Assembly (NCBI GenBank): GCA_019637095.1 | Contig: JAHBWG010000026.1 | Location: forward strand, 1-64,000 | Direction: 5' to 3' | DNA from: Sandaracinaceae bacterium | Lineage (GTDB): Bacteria > Myxococcota_A > Polyangia > Polyangiales > Sandaracinaceae | Length of the DNA stretch: 64,000 nucleotides | In this document: piece after piece, positions 1 to 8,515 of the stretch | Position numbering within the stretch: the first letter of the stretch is position 1 | Layout of the letters: each line of letters opens with the position of its first letter | The notes under the pieces: model-generated | What the model was told of the DNA's origin: nothing | What the model saw: only the letters and a program-made list of their open reading frames with translations | The model's database searches: none | Position numbers and translations under genes: made by a program

Positions 1-72
1 CATGTCGCCTCGGCCCCCGAGGCGGCGGCTCGAGCGGGCCCCGGGGCCGCGCCTCGCCCTCCCCGGGGGCGC

Positions 73-121
73 GTACCTCGGACGGATCATGTCTTCCTCC
101 CCTGTACCTCGGACGGATCAT
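73..121. repeat. 18-bp direct repeat downstream of the putative immunity gene
   Basis: An identical 18-base word (GTACCTCGGACGGATCAT) occurs at 73-90 and 104-121, a 31-base period. The 11-base word CATGTCGCCTC follows the second copy (122-132) and also forms the first bases of the window (1-11), so a further copy of the long word may lie just off the left edge. The repeat covers the 3' end and stop of the small membrane gene. Base composition also changes here, from very GC-rich (1-72) to the less GC-rich toxin-tip region. An ATG at 90 on the minus strand, overlapping the upstream stop and preceded by a GGAGGA, could open another gene off the edge, but only about 30 Arg-rich codons are visible, so it is not called. 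Confidence 0.7.
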
Positions 122-575
122 CATGTCGCCTCATCACGTGAACCACAGACTCAGCAATCAGCACCACACCCATTGCCGCAAGGGCCACACCGAGGCCGGC
201 GCACGCTCCATAGAGCACCAGGCCAGTCACAAGAGCAGCGAGGACACCGCCCGCGTTCGTCAAGAAGTAGTCGCGAAAAGTCATCACCACCCCACTACTG
301 GAACGCAATGCCACCGCGATACGGCCCAGCACGATGAAAGGAATGACCACGGCCAGCAACGTCATAAGCAAACTCAGCGCTGTCAACTCAGGCTCGCAGA
401 CAGTCTCGAAGGACTCCGGATCAGCGATGCACCACCTTTGGGCTACGATCCCCGTGACGCGCTCGCTCATCCAATAGGTGAGACTCAGCCCCAAAGGCGC
501 CACAGGGTAGCCTAGGCTCAAGAGGGCAGCTCGGCGCCATATCGGGCGAGTGCCCTGGATCTCACCGAACATCAA
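87..575 (-). CDS. Small multi-pass membrane protein, candidate immunity protein of the RHS toxin
   Basis: A 162-residue protein with no family I recognise. Hydrophobic stretches at about residues 14-35, 65-90 and 105-148 suggest three or four transmembrane helices. There is no signal peptide or lipobox, and the C-terminus is polar. The ATG at 575 lies 19 bases after the stop of the giant RHS gene, so the two are co-transcribed. In polymorphic toxin systems the gene directly downstream of an RHS tip usually encodes the cognate immunity protein, and membrane-embedded ones often guard against toxins acting at the inner membrane or periplasm. That role is inferred from position only. The gene shares the lower G+C of the toxin tip, unlike the RHS core upstream, which fits a tip-plus-immunity cassette acquired together. 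It could instead be an unrelated membrane protein. Confidence 0.7.
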   Translation of the reverse strand: MMFGEIQGTRPIWRRAALLSLGYPVAPLGLSLTYWMSERVTGIVAQRWCIADPESFETVCEPELTALSLLMTLLAVVIPFIVLGRIAVALRSSSGVVMTFRDYFLTNAGGVLAALVTGLVLYGACAGLGVALAAMGVVLIAESVVHVMRRHDDPSEVQGRKT

Positions 576-594
576 AGCTCACTGTTCGTCGTCC

Positions 595-3500
595 CTAGGG
601 CGCCTCGGGCTCCGTTTGGCGCGCCTCAACAGATTGATCTCGGTCGGAACCATCTCCGACGTAGCGGTCAAGCCACTCGGCCTGGGCAGCGGCATCGAGG
701 TCTCCTCGTACGACCATGCGGCCGAAGGCGAATCCCATGGCTGTGGCACGGAGGTCTGCGACCGACGCCCCAGCGTTGATTCGATTGGACATGTCAACGC
801 GCTCTGGCAGTTGATACGCGTTGATTATCGGCTGGAGAAACGTATCTAGCTCCCCCATACTGAAGTTGTCTGAGCGGGTACTGGCCGAAATGTAGTCAAC
901 AGCAGCTTGAAACTCCGCAACCCACCTCGCGCCCGAGGCGGCGGCGGCTCCTTGGCTGGCAGATGGAACGCTCGGGTCTTCATGACCAATCGACATTGCC
1001 TGCAACAATACCCTCACCTCGAAACCGCTCCGCGCCGCGGTCATTCCATTTGAGACCGCTTGCAGGAAGTGGTGTAGTTGCGTGGCAGTCCCATCATCGA
1101 GTTCCGATCGAAGGCCGATATTCAGCCTTGTGTCACCCTGATCCAGATCGATCCGCCCGCGTCCCGTGTTCCGGACTAGGCGAGGGAACTCCATGGAGAG
1201 CATGGTAAACGGCTCGCCGAAATCCTCAACCGTGCGACGGGTGCCGAATGCACGGACAGTCTCGGCAAATGCCTCGACTTGGCTCCGCTCCCTATCCACC
1301 GATTGATAGAAAGCACGCGTTTCGCCGCGGCGGATCTGCCTGTCGGAGACCCAATCCAGTCCCAACGGATCCCGCGCCTGCAGCAGATTCCCACTCACAT
1401 AGTGATACGAGTTCAGCGCCTCCCCACCGCCGACCTGATGCACATGCAGCGGATCCGGGCTCGCCCACCTCCCCAGCCGCGGCACCAGGTACCGCTCCCC
1501 GAAGTACACCACCCCGACTTCTTCGTCTGCCTCCTTCCCGGTGAAGCCGCTCGCCTCCGCCGCCGCCGACGGCACGGACAAGAAGGTCTCCCTGCCTCCC
1601 CCCGGGTAGTATGTCGAAGCTTCCACCAGCCGACCGGTCCTGACGTCGAACGCCGCGCTGGTAGTGTGCAGCAAGTCGCCCACCGCGACCACCATCCGCT
1701 CGTCGCGCAGGTAGTCGTCGCTCGAGAAGCTCTGCGAGCGGAACACCATCCGCGCCCCGGCCACGACGTACTGCGTCTCCGTCCCGAGCGTCGCGTTGGC
1801 CTCGTAGGCGCTGCCCCCGCGCAACAGCCCCCGCCGCTCGAAGTCGCCGGGATAGACATACAACGCAGTCCGCTCGCACGGCGTCCCGCTCGTCGGCGGC
1901 GTCACGCAGCCGCTTTGCCCGATCGCCTGCTTGAGCGTCCGCTGGTTCGCCCCGTCATAGCGGTAGCGCTGCCGCGTCCCGAGCGTCCAGTCGCCGAGCG
2001 CGACCCGGTCGTAGCGCCGCGCCTCGGCGAGCCGGTTGAGCTCGTCCCAGCGGTAGACGAAGTGCTGCTCGTGCTCGCACTCGCAGCTCTCGCGCAGCCC
2101 GCCGATGAGGCTCGAGACGCTGCCGGTCCCCACCTCGCACGCCGCCTCCGCGTCCCCTTCCGCGTGGCACTGCGCGTGGACCGTGAGCGCCACGAGGTTG
2201 CCGCCGGCGCCGTAGTCCGCCTCGAGCCAGCCGCTGCGCTCGACCGGCTCGCCGAGCGTGTGCGCGAAGTAGAGCGCGGTCGGCCGCGTGAGCGCCGCGT
2301 CGTCGTGCCCGTTCGCGATCGCGCCGAGCGAGCGCTCGTAGAACGTCGCCCGGTCGTCGGTCGACTCCGTCTGGTTCGCGAGGAAGTCCCAGCTCCACGT
2401 CTGGCTCACCACGCGCGCGCCGGCGCCGGTGGGCGGGACCACCGCCATCGTCGCGGGCTCCTGGCGCATCGGGTCGTTGCCCTGCGCGGCGTTGAACGCG
2501 CCGCGCCAGTCGGTGCCGTCGTCCTCGACGCCGTGCGAGCCGTCTTCCTGCGTGTACTCGTAGTCGGCGTGCGTGACGCGGTAGAGCCCGTCGTGCCGGA
2601 TGCGGACGGACTGCGGCCGCCGCCCCGCCGGCCACTCGAGCGGGTCGCGGTGGTCGAGCACGGCGACGAGGTTGTTGGCGCGGTCCCACGCGAGCTCCTG
2701 GTCGGCCACGACGGTGACGCCGTCGAGCGGGTGCTCGCCCTCGCTCGTCTCGCGCACGGTGCGCATGCGGATCGGCCGGCGCCGCACGTCGTAGCTCATC
2801 GAGCTCACCGTCGGCGTGCGCGAGCCCGAGCTCGAGCCGTCGTCGGTGTCGCCGTAGCTGATCGACGACACGAGCCCGTCGCGCGTGTACGCGATGCTCT
2901 GCACCACGACCTGCTGGCGCAGCAGGTTGTCGTTCGGGTCCGCGGGCACGAACTCCTCGTCGTAGAGGCCGGCGATCGCCGCGGCCGGCAGCCCGCGCGC
3001 GTTGTAGAGGAGCCGGCCGACGATCAGCGGCGCCGTGCCCGCGTGGTCCGGGTCGAGCGGCAGCTCGACGGCGCGCGGCCGGCCCGCGTGGTCGTAGTGC
3101 GCCTGGCGGACGTACGTGTGCGCTTCGTCGTAGGTGACCTGCGCGCTGCTCGTCGGCGGGTCCTCTTCCTCTTCAGGGCGGCCGTCATCGCCTGTCTCGG
3201 GGTTCGGCTCGACGACGAGCGGCGCGCTCACGAGCGCCATCTGCCGGGCGGTGAGGATCGCGTTGCCCCGGTCGTCGTACGCGATCGCCGCGCGCTGGCC
3301 GCGGTCGCGCACGCCGGTCGCGCGTCCTTGCGTCGGGCTCTCGGGCACCAAGGCCACGGGCGTCGTCGCCCAGCTCGGGCGGGTGTCGTAGTCGTACGCC
3401 ACGTCCACCGTGAAGGTGGTGGTCTCGTGCGTCAGCCCCACCACGCTGCTGACGGTGTGGGCAGGCTGCTCGGCCCGCGCGGGCTGCGCCTCGCCGCACG

Positions 3501-6500
3501 AGACGTACTGCTCCCCGCGCAGCCGGCCGGCGTGGTCGTAGAAGAAGTTCTGACCGCACCCGCGAGGGTCGCGCACCGCCACCAGGTCGCTCGCCTCGTT
3601 GTACAGGTACCGCCACGACCGCGTCGAAGCGCTGCCCCCGGGCCAGTCCGTGTCCGGGTCCGCGCTCGAGAGCCGACGCCCGTGGCTGTCGTACGTGAAC
3701 GTCCGCACCACCGCGTCCTCGGGCAGCGAGCCCGTGTACCAGTCCGGACGCGTCCCGCCCCGCGCGCGCACCAGCCCCATCACCACACCGTCGCACCGGT
3801 AGTACGACCACAGCCGGTGCGTCTCGGTCTCGCCCGTGTCCGGGTCCACGTTGCGCAGAATCTGCTCGATCGTACGGCCGAAACCGTCCATCACGCTCGT
3901 CGTGCACGTGTGGTGAAACGGGCTCGACGGGTCGTTGTCGAGCGGGTCGCACACGTCCATCGACCGAGAGTGGTAGCTCGTCCACGTCACCGACCCGTCC
4001 TCGGCGATCACCCCGCGCGTCCGGCCGAACGCGTCGTAGCGCACCACCGCATACGGGGTCGACGCCGGCAGCGCGAGCACGCCCGCGTAGTCCGTGTCGC
4101 TGCCGGCGTAGAGGTCCGCCTGGTACGTGCGCCGCACCGTCCCCTTCTGGTCCAGCGTCGTCAGGCCGCCGCGCACCCACGCGGGGCCCGACCCGGGATC
4201 GTTCGTCGACAGCGTGGCGCGCGTGCGGCCCAGGCCGTCGACGTAGGCGATCGACACGAGCGCGCCGCCGCCGCCCGCCCCGTTGCAGTCGAGCTCGGTC
4301 GTGCTCACCACCCGGCTCAGCGGCTGGCGGCCGGGGTCCGACGTGAGCTCGTAGCGCAGGTGCGTCGCCACCGCCGACGAGCAGCCGGCCACCGCCGGCG
4401 GCGTCACGCTCGTCAGCCGGCCCAGGCCGTCGTGCGTCACCGAGCTCTCGAGGCCGTTCGGGTCGGTGACCGACACGATGGCGCCCAGACCGCGGTCCCA
4501 CTGGCCGACGCTCGTCAGCGACGTCTCGGGCGACAGCCGCCTCGTGAAGATCTGCTCCGACGTCACCACCTGCGCGTACTGCGTATCGTAGGTCGTGCGC
4601 AAGTAGCGGATGCACGCCGCGTTGAAGGCCGTCGGGCTGGTGACGTTGCCGCCCACGCAGTGCGCGAGCGGCTGCCCCCACACATCTCGGGGCCAGCTCT
4701 CGTCGAAGTTGGCGACTGTTTGGGTGTACGACCGCGCGCTGCCCTCCTCTGGTGACTCCCCCGCGAACGTGAACGTGTCGTGTGCGTGCATGACATACAA
4801 CGACCGCGCCACGTCCCCGATCGACGTATAGGTATAGTCGACTCGGCGGCGCAGCGTCGTCCCGAGCGGGTGGGTCGCATAGTCGTAGACGTACGCGCGA
4901 AGCACCCCGGTGCGCCACTCGCCCGCGGCGTTCGTGAGGTAGGTGAGGCTCGTGGGCGTGATCATCGGCTCGAGCGAGCCGCCGCCGAGCACCCCGGTCC
5001 GCCCGCGCTGCTGCGAGACGAAGACGTGGCCGAGGTTCGTCACATTGGAGTTTCGCGTCATCACGCGGGTCGTGTGGGACGCGTCCGCGCGCACGCGCAG
5101 CGCGTGGCTTCGCACGGTGTTCGTGTGGGCCTGCGGCGGCTGCGGTACGCCCGTCGACGGGTCCACCGTCTCGGCGACGATGAGCGGGATCGTGGCGCTC
5201 GCGCTCCCGGGGACGAACGGGCTGGTGTCGTACCGAAACTCGTTCGTGTCGTAGACGTACGCGTAGTGGATCGGGCGGCCGTCGAGGCCCGTCGCGAGGC
5301 GCCGGTTCGACACCGTGGCGAGCGTGCTGCTCAGGTACACCCCCTCGTCGTCGAAGACCTCCGTGAGGTACTCGCGCCCCTTGAGCGATTCGAAGGGGTT
5401 GTGGGCGAGCCGGTCTCCCTCGAGCTCGCTCGGCCGCCGGCCCTGGTGGAAGTACGTGCGCGTGTGGACCGTGGGGTTGTTCCAGTCGCCCTCGGTCGTC
5501 GCGTCGGCCGCGCCGAAGCCCCGAAACTCTTGCTCGATGCCCTCGTAGTACGCGTCGTGGTACGCGAACCGGCTCACCGACACCTGCGAGGGGCGACCGA
5601 GCGCGGCGAGGTTGTCGGTGGTCGAGACGCCGCGCACGACCGTGCTGACGACGGGCGAGCCGTTCGCGCGCATCAGCCACTCGGACGCCTCGCTGCCGGT
5701 GCAGCGCGCGCCCCCGAGCTGGCCGCTCAGCTCGCACAGCGCCAGGTCCGGGCCGCTCGGCGCCGGGCTCCACGTGAAGCGACCGTCGGCCCCGGCCGAC
5801 GCGCGCTCCGCCGCCGCCAGGTCGCGCACGTAGTCCTCGGCGCTCGAGCCGTACTCGATCGTCGTCACCGCGCCCAGCCCGTTGTGCACCCGAGTCAACA
5901 GGCGCGGCCGGCGGCCACCCGTCGGGTCGACGTACTCCCAGCGCCCCGCGTTCGCCCAGACCACGTCCGTCGTCGCGCTGCCGTCCACGTCCGCGAAGCG
6001 CACGCGCGGCGCGAACGCCGGCGCCGCCGGCATGTCCCGCGCGATCGTGCGGCGCGTCCAGCCCTCCCCCGCCTCGTTGAACCACACGTCGACCTCGCGG
6101 AAGCGGACCTGCACCAGGTCCGCCGCGCCGTCCATGTCGACGTCCGACAGGTACACGCCGTCGAGCTCGGGGCTCAGCTCCCACGGCGGGTTGGCCATCT
6201 CCACGTAGCGGTCGGCGCCTTCGCCCCGGGGGCAGCGCCGCGAGCCCGTGCCCCACACCCCCTCGCCGCGACCCGGCCAGTAGATCACGCGGCCCCTGCG
6301 CATCTGCACGATGTCTTGCAGGCCGTCGCCGTTCATGTCCCCCAGCCGCACCTCCGGGTCCTCGAAGTCGATCGGCGTGCCCCCTTGCAGCAGGCACGAC
6401 TCGAGCGGCTCCGTGCTGAGCTGCACCGTGCCGTCGCTCGCGCGCTGGTAGCTCCCGAACCGGCCCTCGCCCTCCGGCAGCCAGCCGAGGTTCAGCCACG

Positions 6501-8511
6501 TCTGCATCACCGTGCCCGTCGTGCGCACGACGTCGATGAGGTGGTCGTTGTTGACGTCGAGCGCCCGCAGGTGCGCGCCGTCGCGCCCGAGGTCGATGCG
6601 CGGGTCCGTGTCCGACGCCGGCAACCGAACGCGCGCGTACGTCCACTCCCAGCCCTGGTCGGCCAGCGCGACCGCGTCCGCGCCGCGCCGCGTCGGCGCC
6701 CACCACCCGTAGTCCCGGCGACGCGGCATGTGCAAGAGGTCCCCGCGGCCGTCGCCGTCGATGTCCATCGGGACGACGTTCGCGTTGCCCAGGCTCAGCA
6801 CCGTGTCGAGCCCGGCCGGGATCGCCATCGCCACCGCGTCGCTGAACGTGCCCGCCGCGCCGGCGGGCTGCGCGCGCCGGCCCGTGAAGCCGTTGAAGTA
6901 GACGCCCACCGCCGGCCGACCGTCGCTCGTGCGGAAGCGCGCCGGATCGGTCACGACCAGATCCGGCAGACCGTCCGCGTTCACGTCGAACAGATCCGCG
7001 CGCGCCTCGTCCACCGAGTGCGGCGGGCTGTTCGTCACCGTGCGCACGCGGGTGCTGATGCCGCCGAAACCGGGCACCGGCTCGGAGGCGTCGCGGCCGC
7101 TCGGCAGGCGCGTGTACTCGAAGCGCATCGGCGGCAGGCGCGCGCCGGGGACGTTCGAGCCCTCGGGCACCCCGGTGGCGCCGACGCACACGCCCGCGGC
7201 GCACGTGAGGTTCGGGCGGCCCTCGACGACGACCTCGGTCAAGAGGCTGTGGAACGACGTCGGGTCGTAGCTCAGGTGGTAGCGGCGCACGCGGGCGCGC
7301 GCGCCGCTCGTGTCGTCGTAGGCGGAGACGTCGATGCGCACGAGACGGCGCGCGATCGCGATGCGCCAGCCCGACACGTAGCCGGCGAAGGCGTCGGCCC
7401 GCGCCTCGTACACGAGGCGCACGCGCGCGCCGTAGCTCGCGAGCGACGCGGTGCAGCCGCGCGCGGTGGCGGGGCTCGTCGAGCCGCACGAGGCGGGCGA
7501 GACGTAGAAGACGTCCGCGAGGTAGCTGCGCCCCTGTTGCGACTCGTGGACGTAGTAGACGGTCGAGCCGTGCGCGTCGCTCATCCGCGTCAGCGCCCAG
7601 CGATAGACACCGCCGCGCGTGCGCTCGGGATCGCGCTCGACCGCGTTGGCCGACGCGGTGATCGCCTCGGGCGCGCCGGCGACGAGCTGGCCGAAGTCGA
7701 AGCGCGTGCCGTCGGGGCTCTGCACGACCCATCGCTCCGAGTCGGGGGAGCGGAAGAAGCGCATGAAGCCGCCCTCGATGCGCGCGCGGTACTGCTGCCA
7801 ACCGACGACCTCGGCGGGGAGGATGGCGGCCGAGCTGCCGCCGTGGCGGAGGTGGTCGTCGACGATCGCCATCGCGGCGCCGTCGACCGGGACGAGCTCC
7901 TGACCGCCGTTGTACATGAAGCGGTCCTCGTCGGGATGCCACGTCGCGCGATCGACGTAGCGCGGGAGGCCGCGATCGGTCTGACGGCTGATGAACGGCA
8001 CCGCGAGGTCCCAGCCGAAGCCGGCGATGCCGTTGCCGCCGCTCGTGGCGTAGGAGAGCGCGAGGCCGGGCTGGACGCCGGCGCGGCCCGGCGCGACCGC
8101 GATCGGGACGCTGAAGGTGGCGGTGCCCGAGCTCAGCACGGGGGAGAAGCTCTCGCCCATCCCCTCGACGGATCCTTCGGCGCTCGGGAGGCTGATGGCC
8201 TGCGGGGTGACGCCGCTGCCGCCCTGCTCGGTGCTCGGCAGCGCGATGGGCGTGGCGCTCGGGTCCGGCTCGGTGTGCGGGGCGTTCGGATCGACGTCGG
8301 GCAGGTCGTGACCGCCGGCCCCGAGGTCGGCCGGGTCGAAGCGATCGCCGAGGTCGACGTCGGTCTCGAGGTAGGCGGGCTCGCCGTCCTGCGCGTACGC
8401 CAGCGCGGGGGCCCACGTCATGAGCGTCGCGAGCGCGGCGGCGAGCGCGCGCGTCGCGAAGCCGGCGGGGCGGCGGGCGAGAGGTCGTGAGCTCCACCAA
8501 GATCGACGCAT
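595..8511 (-). CDS. Secreted SpvB/FG-GAP/RHS giant protein, Tc-toxin B+C-like fusion with variable C-terminal tip
   Basis: A 2638-residue protein. Residues 1-41 are an Arg-rich signal peptide ending ALAYAQ. An SpvB-type domain (about 95-400) follows, then FG-GAP/VCBS repeats (such as DVNADGLPDLVV near 508 and DMNGDGLQDIVQ near 723), then a long YD/RHS shell (about 1480-2340). The RHS core ends with GRWASPDP and DPLGL near residue 2383. About 255 unrelated residues follow and form the presumed toxic tip, which contains QLHHFLQAVSNG and IGHED and matches no toxin family I can name. SpvB plus beta-propeller plus RHS cage plus variable tip is the order of Tc-toxin TcB followed by TcC, and the length fits a fusion of the two. 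A signal peptide is unusual for TcB/TcC. The gene starts 4 bases after the FG-GAP lipoprotein stop. The tip DNA (595-1365) is visibly less GC-rich than the core. Confidence 0.9.
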   Translation of the reverse strand: MRRSWWSSRPLARRPAGFATRALAAALATLMTWAPALAYAQDGEPAYLETDVDLGDRFDPADLGAGGHDLPDVDPNAPHTEPDPSATPIALPSTEQGGSGVTPQAISLPSAEGSVEGMGESFSPVLSSGTATFSVPIAVAPGRAGVQPGLALSYATSGGNGIAGFGWDLAVPFISRQTDRGLPRYVDRATWHPDEDRFMYNGGQELVPVDGAAMAIVDDHLRHGGSSAAILPAEVVGWQQYRARIEGGFMRFFRSPDSERWVVQSPDGTRFDFGQLVAGAPEAITASANAVERDPERTRGGVYRWALTRMSDAHGSTVYYVHESQQGRSYLADVFYVSPASCGSTSPATARGCTASLASYGARVRLVYEARADAFAGYVSGWRIAIARRLVRIDVSAYDDTSGARARVRRYHLSYDPTSFHSLLTEVVVEGRPNLTCAAGVCVGATGVPEGSNVPGARLPPMRFEYTRLPSGRDASEPVPGFGGISTRVRTVTNSPPHSVDEARADLFDVNADGLPDLVVTDPARFRTSDGRPAVGVYFNGFTGRRAQPAGAAGTFSDAVAMAIPAGLDTVLSLGNANVVPMDIDGDGRGDLLHMPRRRDYGWWAPTRRGADAVALADQGWEWTYARVRLPASDTDPRIDLGRDGAHLRALDVNNDHLIDVVRTTGTVMQTWLNLGWLPEGEGRFGSYQRASDGTVQLSTEPLESCLLQGGTPIDFEDPEVRLGDMNGDGLQDIVQMRRGRVIYWPGRGEGVWGTGSRRCPRGEGADRYVEMANPPWELSPELDGVYLSDVDMDGAADLVQVRFREVDVWFNEAGEGWTRRTIARDMPAAPAFAPRVRFADVDGSATTDVVWANAGRWEYVDPTGGRRPRLLTRVHNGLGAVTTIEYGSSAEDYVRDLAAAERASAGADGRFTWSPAPSGPDLALCELSGQLGGARCTGSEASEWLMRANGSPVVSTVVRGVSTTDNLAALGRPSQVSVSRFAYHDAYYEGIEQEFRGFGAADATTEGDWNNPTVHTRTYFHQGRRPSELEGDRLAHNPFESLKGREYLTEVFDDEGVYLSSTLATVSNRRLATGLDGRPIHYAYVYDTNEFRYDTSPFVPGSASATIPLIVAETVDPSTGVPQPPQAHTNTVRSHALRVRADASHTTRVMTRNSNVTNLGHVFVSQQRGRTGVLGGGSLEPMITPTSLTYLTNAAGEWRTGVLRAYVYDYATHPLGTTLRRRVDYTYTSIGDVARSLYVMHAHDTFTFAGESPEEGSARSYTQTVANFDESWPRDVWGQPLAHCVGGNVTSPTAFNAACIRYLRTTYDTQYAQVVTSEQIFTRRLSPETSLTSVGQWDRGLGAIVSVTDPNGLESSVTHDGLGRLTSVTPPAVAGCSSAVATHLRYELTSDPGRQPLSRVVSTTELDCNGAGGGGALVSIAYVDGLGRTRATLSTNDPGSGPAWVRGGLTTLDQKGTVRRTYQADLYAGSDTDYAGVLALPASTPYAVVRYDAFGRTRGVIAEDGSVTWTSYHSRSMDVCDPLDNDPSSPFHHTCTTSVMDGFGRTIEQILRNVDPDTGETETHRLWSYYRCDGVVMGLVRARGGTRPDWYTGSLPEDAVVRTFTYDSHGRRLSSADPDTDWPGGSASTRSWRYLYNEASDLVAVRDPRGCGQNFFYDHAGRLRGEQYVSCGEAQPARAEQPAHTVSSVVGLTHETTTFTVDVAYDYDTRPSWATTPVALVPESPTQGRATGVRDRGQRAAIAYDDRGNAILTARQMALVSAPLVVEPNPETGDDGRPEEEEDPPTSSAQVTYDEAHTYVRQAHYDHAGRPRAVELPLDPDHAGTAPLIVGRLLYNARGLPAAAIAGLYDEEFVPADPNDNLLRQQVVVQSIAYTRDGLVSSISYGDTDDGSSSGSRTPTVSSMSYDVRRRPIRMRTVRETSEGEHPLDGVTVVADQELAWDRANNLVAVLDHRDPLEWPAGRRPQSVRIRHDGLYRVTHADYEYTQEDGSHGVEDDGTDWRGAFNAAQGNDPMRQEPATMAVVPPTGAGARVVSQTWSWDFLANQTESTDDRATFYERSLGAIANGHDDAALTRPTALYFAHTLGEPVERSGWLEADYGAGGNLVALTVHAQCHAEGDAEAACEVGTGSVSSLIGGLRESCECEHEQHFVYRWDELNRLAEARRYDRVALGDWTLGTRQRYRYDGANQRTLKQAIGQSGCVTPPTSGTPCERTALYVYPGDFERRGLLRGGSAYEANATLGTETQYVVAGARMVFRSQSFSSDDYLRDERMVVAVGDLLHTTSAAFDVRTGRLVEASTYYPGGGRETFLSVPSAAAEASGFTGKEADEEVGVVYFGERYLVPRLGRWASPDPLHVHQVGGGEALNSYHYVSGNLLQARDPLGLDWVSDRQIRRGETRAFYQSVDRERSQVEAFAETVRAFGTRRTVEDFGEPFTMLSMEFPRLVRNTGRGRIDLDQGDTRLNIGLRSELDDGTATQLHHFLQAVSNGMTAARSGFEVRVLLQAMSIGHEDPSVPSASQGAAAASGARWVAEFQAAVDYISASTRSDNFSMGELDTFLQPIINAYQLPERVDMSNRINAGASVADLRATAMGFAFGRMVVRGDLDAAAQAEWLDRYVGDGSDRDQSVEARQTEPEAP

Positions 8512-8515
8512 CGGC

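Noticed and set aside
88..90. Possible start of another minus-strand gene at position 90 (ATGA overlap, GGAGGA upstream)
   Set aside because: Only about 30 Arg/Gly-rich codons are visible before the window edge, and the region is part of a direct repeat.
1279..8490. Very long plus-strand open frames opposite the RHS gene (over 1100 codons each)
   Set aside because: They are Arg/Val/Ala/His-rich with no domain, and arise because high third-position G+C removes stops antisense to a real gene with clear SpvB, FG-GAP and RHS motifs.
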